Below, piece by piece: positions 59,815 to 64,000 of a stretch of DNA of 64,000 bases (positions are counted from its first letter, which is position 1; every line of letters starts with the position of its first letter). This stretch comes from Asterias amurensis (lineage: Eukaryota > Echinodermata > Asteroidea > Forcipulatida > Asteriidae), in the NCBI RefSeq assembly GCF_032118995.1, contig NC_092657.1:11361891-11425890 (forward strand), read 5' to 3'. Position numbers and translations under genes: made by a program. The notes under the pieces are model-generated. The model was not told the DNA's origin and searched no databases. It worked only from the letters and a program-made list of their open reading frames with translations.

Positions 59815-60303
59815 GACTGTGACTGTGACTGTGACTGTGACTGTGACTGTGACTGTGACTGTGACTGTGACTGTGATTGTGACTGTGACTGTGACTGTGA
59901 CTGTGACTGTGACTGTGACTGTGACTGTGACTGTGACTGTGACTGTGACTGTGACTGTTACTGTTACTGTTACTGTTACTGTTACTGTTACTGTTATTGT
60001 TATTGTTATTGTTATTGTTATTGTTATTGTTATTGTTATTGTTATTGTTATTGTTATTGTTATTATTATTATTATTATTAATAGTATTACTATTATTATT
60101 AATATTGTTATTATTTCCTCTTATTAATCAAATGAATTTCTCCACGCTTTAATGACACATTGGGAATTGATTGTATCTGTACAGTTGTGGCGAGTGCGTA
60201 ACAAGTTCTTGGGACTGTGATTGGTGCGTATTTGACAATACATGCGCCCATCAAAGTACTGACTGTTCCAACGAATTCTCCATTGTCAACGGTCTCAATG
60301 TTG
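43604..60303 (+). CDS. Plexin-like semaphorin receptor, right copy (5' part, exons 1-8)
   Basis: Eight plus-strand exons: 43604-44662, 44905-45093, 45551-45676, 53041-53144, 54252-54387, 56283-56439, 58296-58395 and 60185-60303 (1,990 nt, about 663 codons). The product has a signal peptide, Sema, PSI, inter-PSI segment and second PSI. All splice sites follow GT-AG and phases match the left copy. Intron 3 is 7.4 kb here against 1.1 kb on the left because of the 46,546-52,783 insertion. Homology to the left arm ends 831 bases beyond exon 8, before any exon 9, so this copy may be truncated or may continue outside the window. No stop was seen in the exons. Confidence 0.88.
44905..45093 (+). CDS. 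Plexin-like right copy, exon 2
   Basis: 189 nt, acceptor cttgcag, donor AAG|GTTCGT. Contains AFIGTSFGSLLK. Same length and phase as left exon 2. Confidence 0.92.
45551..45676 (+). CDS. Plexin-like right copy, exon 3
   Basis: 126 nt, acceptor tgatcag, donor CAG|GTGAAT (left copy GTGAGT). Protein identical to the left copy by eye: VHIEGGTSARHYESIDLGD onward. Confidence 0.9.
49362..49464 (-). repeat. 5S-rRNA-derived segment 1
   Basis: On the minus strand it reads ctacgaccatactgcgttga at the 5' side, then ggttaagcaaaatcgggccc and agtatttcgatgggagacca. These follow eukaryotic 5S rRNA order, including the internal promoter boxes A and C. It is shortened in the middle, so it is a 5S-derived SINE part or pseudogene and not a functional 5S gene. 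Confidence 0.85.
50491..50584 (-). repeat. 5S-rRNA-derived segment 2
   Basis: Same order on the minus strand with agtatttggatgggagacg, closer to the 5S box C (tggatgggagac). It has a deletion of about 10 bases in the middle compared with segments 1 and 3. Confidence 0.83.
51799..51898 (-). repeat. 5S-rRNA-derived segment 3
   Basis: Minus strand, nearly identical to segment 1 (ctacgaccatactgcgttga through tcgatgggagagcacgtgg). It is placed at the same position in its repeat unit. Confidence 0.85.
52485..52780. repeat. Hairpin minisatellite, six units
   Basis: Tandem units of about 50 bases, each with the hairpin gttcgggctgttgcccgaac followed by acctaaaaa and a run of A plus cgaacaaaa. The open frames here are artefacts of the repeat. 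Confidence 0.9.
53041..53144 (+). CDS. Plexin-like right copy, exon 4 (first PSI domain)
   Basis: 104 nt, acceptor tgtttcag, donor AA|GTAAGA. PSI core TSCETCIGMDGDPYCGWCTL. Identical in coding sense to the left exon 4. Confidence 0.92.
53152..53540. mobile_element. TIR element family A after exon 4
   Basis: Mirrors 15,215-15,595. Starts about 8 bases beyond the exon 4 donor. Confidence 0.75.
53675..54042. mobile_element. TIR element family C
   Basis: Mirrors 14,745-15,075, with ends ccagtggacactttctga and aaagtgtccaatggcttta. Confidence 0.7.
54043..54152 (-). pseudogene. Inverted fragment of plexin exon 2 and intron 2
   Basis: The minus strand carries an exon-2-like 3' end (FVGTSSGWLLK) with its GTTCGT donor, followed by intron 2 sequence matching 17,310-17,400. 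It sits in right intron 4, in the opposite orientation to the gene, between a family C end and sequence shared with the left arm. Too short to be functional. Confidence 0.75.
54252..54387 (+). CDS. Plexin-like right copy, exon 5
   Basis: 136 nt, acceptor tccgcag, donor ACG|GTGAGC. Encodes CTRRLECKLADQSTYPWLPY and the linker. Matches left exon 5. Confidence 0.88.
54533..54925. mobile_element. TIR element family A
   Basis: Orthologous to 13,603-14,006. Starts taaagacactagacactagc. Confidence 0.78.
55083..55437. mobile_element. TIR element family B (right only at this place)
   Basis: Ends aaaggaacacgttgccttgg and ccaaggcaacgtgttccttt. It occupies the same intron 5 site that holds the THAP-bearing element in the left arm. 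Confidence 0.85.
55735..55800. repeat. Dispersed ~60-bp repeat, inverted
   Basis: Mirror of 11,070-11,145 (gttggtagatacattcgctg). Confidence 0.6.
55805..56194. mobile_element. TIR element family A, right only
   Basis: Lies about 90 bases before exon 6. Starts ctaaaggcagtggtaattac and ends agtgtccagtgtctttaa. The left arm has no copy here. Confidence 0.8.
56283..56439 (+). CDS. Plexin-like right copy, exon 6
   Basis: 157 nt, acceptor aatttcag, donor ATG|GTATAT. TVKQLPELQEGETYSCKFND as in the left copy. Confidence 0.87.
56500..56655. mobile_element. TIR element family E
   Basis: Mirror of 10,618-10,775. Confidence 0.78.
58296..58395 (+). CDS. Plexin-like right copy, exon 7
   Basis: 100 nt, acceptor gtttttcag, donor AAG|GTAAGT. 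Ends FYQCSRHK, leading into the second PSI. Confidence 0.87.
58537..58700. mobile_element. TIR element family D
   Basis: Mirror of 8,577-8,736. Confidence 0.78.
58720..59770. other. Right-only intron 7 sequence with a family C copy
   Basis: From about 58,891 the sequence has no left counterpart. It contains a family C element (59,310-59,655) and no recognised gene. The left arm has the ccatgggatc minisatellite in this interval. Confidence 0.55.
59775..60080. repeat. Compound microsatellite (tta)n (tgactg)n (ttactg)n (ttattg)n
   Basis: Four successive motifs differ stepwise by single bases. It occupies the same site as the left (gataat)n array, with identical flanks (ttatttcctcttattaatca). 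Confidence 0.95.
60185..60303 (+). CDS. Plexin-like right copy, exon 8 (second PSI domain)
   Basis: 119 nt, acceptor ctgtacag, preferred donor TTG|GTGATG. CGECVTSSWDCDWCVFDNTC. Same protein as the left exon. No later exon is visible before 64,000. Confidence 0.85.
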
Positions 60304-60334
60304 GTGATGTTATTATATTATTTTCCGTTTGTTT

Positions 60335-60800
60335 AAAGGCACTGGACACCCTTGGTTAATGTCAAAGACAAGTATTCTAACTTTGTGTATCCCAACATAA
60401 TGTATAAAATAACAAGCCTTTGACAATCTTGGCTCAGTTGGTCATCGAATTTGCAAGAGAAAAATGGCACACGTCACGTACAGCATATTTGGAGATTATA
60501 AATATACTGGTATAAATTATAAACATATCAAATGGAGCAAACTCAATAAAGTTTGAGGAAGTATCTTACTATTTGAAACGCATCAAAGGCAGTGGACACT
60601 GTTATAAATGAAGCATCCGAATGCACACAACTTCGTGTGACAAGGGTGATTTTTTTTCATTATTATCCTGCAAGTTCGACGACCAATTGAGCTCAAGTTT
60701 TCACAGGTTTGTTATTTTATGCTTATGTTAAGATACACCAAGTGAGAAGACTGGGTTTTTTTTATAGACAATTACCAATAGTGTCCAGTGTCTTTAAAAG
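60335..60800. mobile_element. Two TIR family A remnants after exon 8
   Basis: 60,335-60,480 and 60,588-60,800 mirror 6,140-6,280 and 5,814-6,030. Confidence 0.65.
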
Positions 60801-61224
60801 TAAAACCAGCAAACTCATCTGTGTTTCCTGTTGATAGATTGTTTGTTCAGGATCCAATCATACAAGGCCCTTCCTGCTTTTGTTTTGTTATATTATGTGC
60901 AACACGATCTTTTGTGAAAAGTGCCTATTTATTTACTCGTCGTGTTATGTTTTTTTGTCATCGGTTTGCTTTTTTTTTTCCAATTCGATTCGATAGGGTT
61001 TATTCAAAATATCACAAAATACCCGACAGAAGTTAAAAAGATCTAAACTGGCGTGTTTACATTCGTTATTGTAAACAATAAAAAAAAACATGAACACCCT
61101 GACTTAAAAAGAGAAGAAAAGCTGTAGGCATATTAGAGGACCAGATTTAGACTTTTTTTCATGTTGAGTCACACAAATTGCAAAAGTTTGTTTTATTGTT
61201 GATTCTTGTTTATTGGGTGGTTAT

Positions 61225-61945
61225 TGATGACATATCCAACATCGGACTAGCCTTGCTCAAGGCAGTCGAATTATTCACTCCGAAAAAAGACCGCACTGTA
61301 TAAACCCCACCAGTATTCACTGTGCATAACATCGCACGACACGATGCCCCCGTACACTATCCGCCTGCGGAGGCCGTCAGGCCGACAGCCTTGTAGGGTC
61401 TGTGTTGAAGCCACTGACCTCATAACTATAATAAGCGAACAGTTCCCACGGTCAGCTCATTACCATAATGCCCGCGAAAGACAAGACATGTCTACATCAC
61501 ATACCATCACCACGGACGCTCAGCGAGCATGATAGGCGTGCGTGATTGGACGTCAAAATGAATAATTCATTTGCCTCACATCCTGTGTTGTCTGATAGGT
61601 CTGACGAAAGATATACATATTCATGGACTCCATACTAGCATATCCGAGAGCCCCCCCAATTTTTGCCACTAGTGGACATTTTTCAATACAACACATTAAA
61701 CCCGGAAGTTACACACCCGACAAGGCTGTCGGCCTGACGGCCTCCGCATGCGGTTAGTGGTTCGAGTGCGGATGACTTGTATGCACAGTAGTCGTACGAT
61801 GTGACAGTGTGCAAACGGGTGGGCCATGCGGTGTGATCGCACGCACCACGCACAGGGTATACGGGTGGGTTTACAGCGACGTCTTTTAGGAGCGAATAAT
61901 GCGACTGACTTGAGCTAGGCTAACATCGGACAAGAGTTTCAAGCC
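61225..61945. mobile_element. Element with long imperfect terminal inverted repeats
   Basis: Left arm (61,225-61,394) and right arm (61,720-61,945) are complementary over about 170-220 bases, including gaggccgtcaggccgacagc and its complement exactly. The centre is non-coding. It lies just outside the palindrome edge. Confidence 0.7.
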
Positions 61946-64000
61946 AGAAAAGACCTAATTTGCATATTTAAATAATTGTGGTAATTAGCAATCTTTAAGG
62001 TCAATTATCTCTCAAAATATTCATTTTATGGACAAGGTTTGTGTTGGAGGTGAATAGAAACCTGACCTTGACAATCTGAAAAAACATATTTGTATACTCG
62101 ATTGACCCTTCCCAAATAACTAGGTCAAATGTCAGAGGGTTAAACATGGTTTTGTACACTCAAGTGCCTTTACATGGCATATCATGACAGTGTAATAAAT
62201 ACCATAAATAAATTATTCGGGTTGAATTAATCCCCCTGTACCAATTGACATCTATCAATGACATTCAATGAAATAAAATTCACTCAAATGACCTCTCTAA
62301 CCAGCTAGGTCAAAGGTCAAAGGTCAAGCTTTTTCCGTTTACTTTGCCCATCAGGGTGGATACACTCGCATTACAAGTCTTATTATTTTTAAGGTGTCAA
62401 CTTCATGTGATTCAAAAAATCGACCAGACCTGGATTGTTGTCCCTTTTCTCTGGTAACAGACCTTCACCCCCCCCCCCCATCATCAGGTTTGCTTTGTAC
62501 ATTGTCATTGCACACTTTGGTCTGCAAGTTAACCCTGTAGTAGTGGTACCTTGAATCATCAAATGTTGGGTGTAGTTATTTGATTGTGACACTTTGAGAC
62601 TCTTTGCAACCATGTTGAGTGGACGCAAATCAAGGTTTATTCTGACTTTGGCTGAAGATTGACTACGTCATTGTTTGTTTCTTTTAGGTGTTCTTAAAAA
62701 CTGCAGTAGGGGTGGCCTGATATAGTTTCATTTTGCTGATCGATGTATGTTATAGTTCTCCGTCGGTACGTTTGTCCCTGTTTCCATGGCAAAGGTTGAA
62801 GAAAGCAGCCAACCGTACATAGACGATAGACACACCTGATGAAATGCCTGATGCCATAGAGATAGTCATGTATTTGAAATCCATATCTACTCTATGCAGA
62901 CCTACCAAGTCTCACGCATTAGGCGTGAGACTCACGCATTTGGGCTCTGTCTCACGCTCACACGCACAGCAACCATTTTCTCACGCATTGGGGCCAAACC
63001 GGGAAAAAAATACAAATTTACGACATGCATTGCCAAATCGCGCTCGTGTGTACACAAAACGCAATCTACAATGTTTGCACAATCTTCAGATTGCACGCAG
63101 TTTATCAGAATCCTCATTTTTTGTACAAACTTTGCACAAACAGAGCGCAGATTTGCAGATTGCGCACGCTTTTGCTCTTCCAGCAGGTTCAGCTAAAATT
63201 CGGCAGAGCGCAAAACGCTTGATGCGCACAAGTTTTTCCCGATTCTTTTAGCAAATTCGTTAAATGCGCTCCACTAGCGAATACACAACAGGCAGAAGAC
63301 GTAAGCGGAGGATTTTGGACATCATTTTTAGTCGATTCTTTTTAGTTTGGAAGGAAATAGTCTGACACAATCGTACCTCCACATTAACCATCAATATCTC
63401 CTGTGTACCTCATGTGAGTTTTAATTTTTCTAAAGAGGTTTTTGATCCATTTTGGAACACCTTTTTGTCCACAATTAAATTTCAAATTTAATTTATTTTT
63501 ATTTGTTGTGTTTAAAAAAGAAAGAAAAAAGTTTGGCTGCGATTTCGAAAGGCCTTCTAAAACTGGCACTTTTTTTCGGGGGGGGGGGGGGGGTTGAGCT
63601 TAGAAAAATCTCACGCATAGCTGGCCTCTAGACTTGGCATCTCTGTCTATGCACTCAATAGTGATTGCCGTCTCTGCCTTACCTCACTTCATTGTTCCGT
63701 CACTGATTTGTTTGTTGCTCTGTCATAGCTACTCAGCTTCTCTATCTTTGTTTCTATCTGAGTCAGGCATCCAGCAACTTTGTCCGTCGTGTGTGCCTCA
63801 CCCATCCCGCTGTTCATGTGTGCTTACACCACGCTCTTGAGGTATTAGTTGCAACCCTGGTTGCCTCAACCATTTTTGCCTCCCCTGTCGTTGCCTCCGC
63901 CGTTATTGTGTTAACCCCCTTCTCTTGCCCCCCCCCCCCCTCGTTGTTGCCTACCCGGTTGTTGCCTCCTTAGTCGTTTGGTCCTAAGTTGTTGCCTCCC
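61946..64000. other. No gene supported
   Basis: Non-coding sequence. It has recurrent ctcacgcat motifs at 62,905-62,990 and 63,610, a G-run at 63,579-63,594, and a C-rich, gttgcctcc-rich tail after 63,800. Small open frames show no domain I recognise. Confidence 0.5.

Larger units (their letters stand above)
40131..61134 (-). repeat. Right arm of the giant inverted duplication
   Basis: Reverse-complement partner of 5,486-28,801. Right-only insertions include 46,546-52,783, 54,036-54,152, 55,083-55,437, 55,805-56,194 and 58,890-59,770. Outer homology stops at 61,134 (agctgtaggcatatt). Confidence 0.92.

Noticed and set aside
59813-60127. Thr-Val repeat protein
   Set aside because: Translation of the compound tgactg/ttattg microsatellite.
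61318-61340. CACTGTG ends as a recombination-signal-like heptamer for the RAG1-like gene
   Set aside because: The inverted homology extends well beyond this motif on both sides, no 5-bp target duplication was seen, and the element is 35 kb from the RAG1-like gene.

Overview
The window is eukaryotic and AT-rich, with intron-split genes and many transposable elements. I infer an echinoderm, most likely a sea star. The reasons are a RAG1-like gene that keeps the zinc-finger and RING N-terminus of RAG1, a THAP/DDE plus SWIM/YqaJ transposon, and dense short elements with TTAA ends. I could not run a species assignment.

The dominant architecture is a giant imperfect palindrome. About 5,486-28,801 is repeated in inverted orientation at about 40,131-61,134, around an 11.3 kb spacer. 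Each arm carries the 5' part of one plexin-like receptor gene: minus strand on the left (start codon 18,844) and plus strand on the right (start codon 43,604). The two genes are head to head. Eight exons have identical lengths (1059, 189, 126, 104, 136, 157, 100 and 119 nt) and matching splice sites in both arms. They encode a signal peptide, a Sema domain and two PSI domains. A ninth exon is visible only on the left (5,154 to 5,272 or 5,288). The right arm loses homology at 61,134, before that exon. The arms differ by many insertions and by clustered amino-acid replacements in the Sema exon. They are therefore either old inverted paralogues or two divergent haplotypes joined in assembly.

Left to right: 0-3.6 kb is a degenerate minisatellite and a 1.35 kb direct duplication. 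5.1-18.8 kb is the left plexin gene, with a (gataat)n microsatellite and a ccatgggatc minisatellite in its introns. 19.1-26.9 kb is a left-only insertion holding a decayed, multi-exon RAG1-like gene, itself interrupted by a THAP-bearing element and a hAT element. 27.2-28.8 kb is a 60-bp tandem array and a conserved arm block. 29.2-36.9 kb is an inactivated ISL2EU/IS4EU-type transposon: a THAP/DDE transposase on the plus strand and a SWIM/YqaJ/PHD protein on the minus strand. 40.1-42.4 kb is the mirrored arm block and a larger 60-bp array. 43.6-60.3 kb is the right plexin gene. Its intron 3 contains a 6.2 kb insertion of tandem units carrying three 5S-rRNA-derived segments and many TGACGTCA motifs. 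61.2-64 kb is a long-inverted-repeat element and otherwise unassigned sequence.

Only the two plexin genes look intact in the visible part. The RAG1-like gene and the large transposon have frameshifts, stops or lost catalytic residues. All coordinates, splice sites and translations were read by eye, and no database search was possible.
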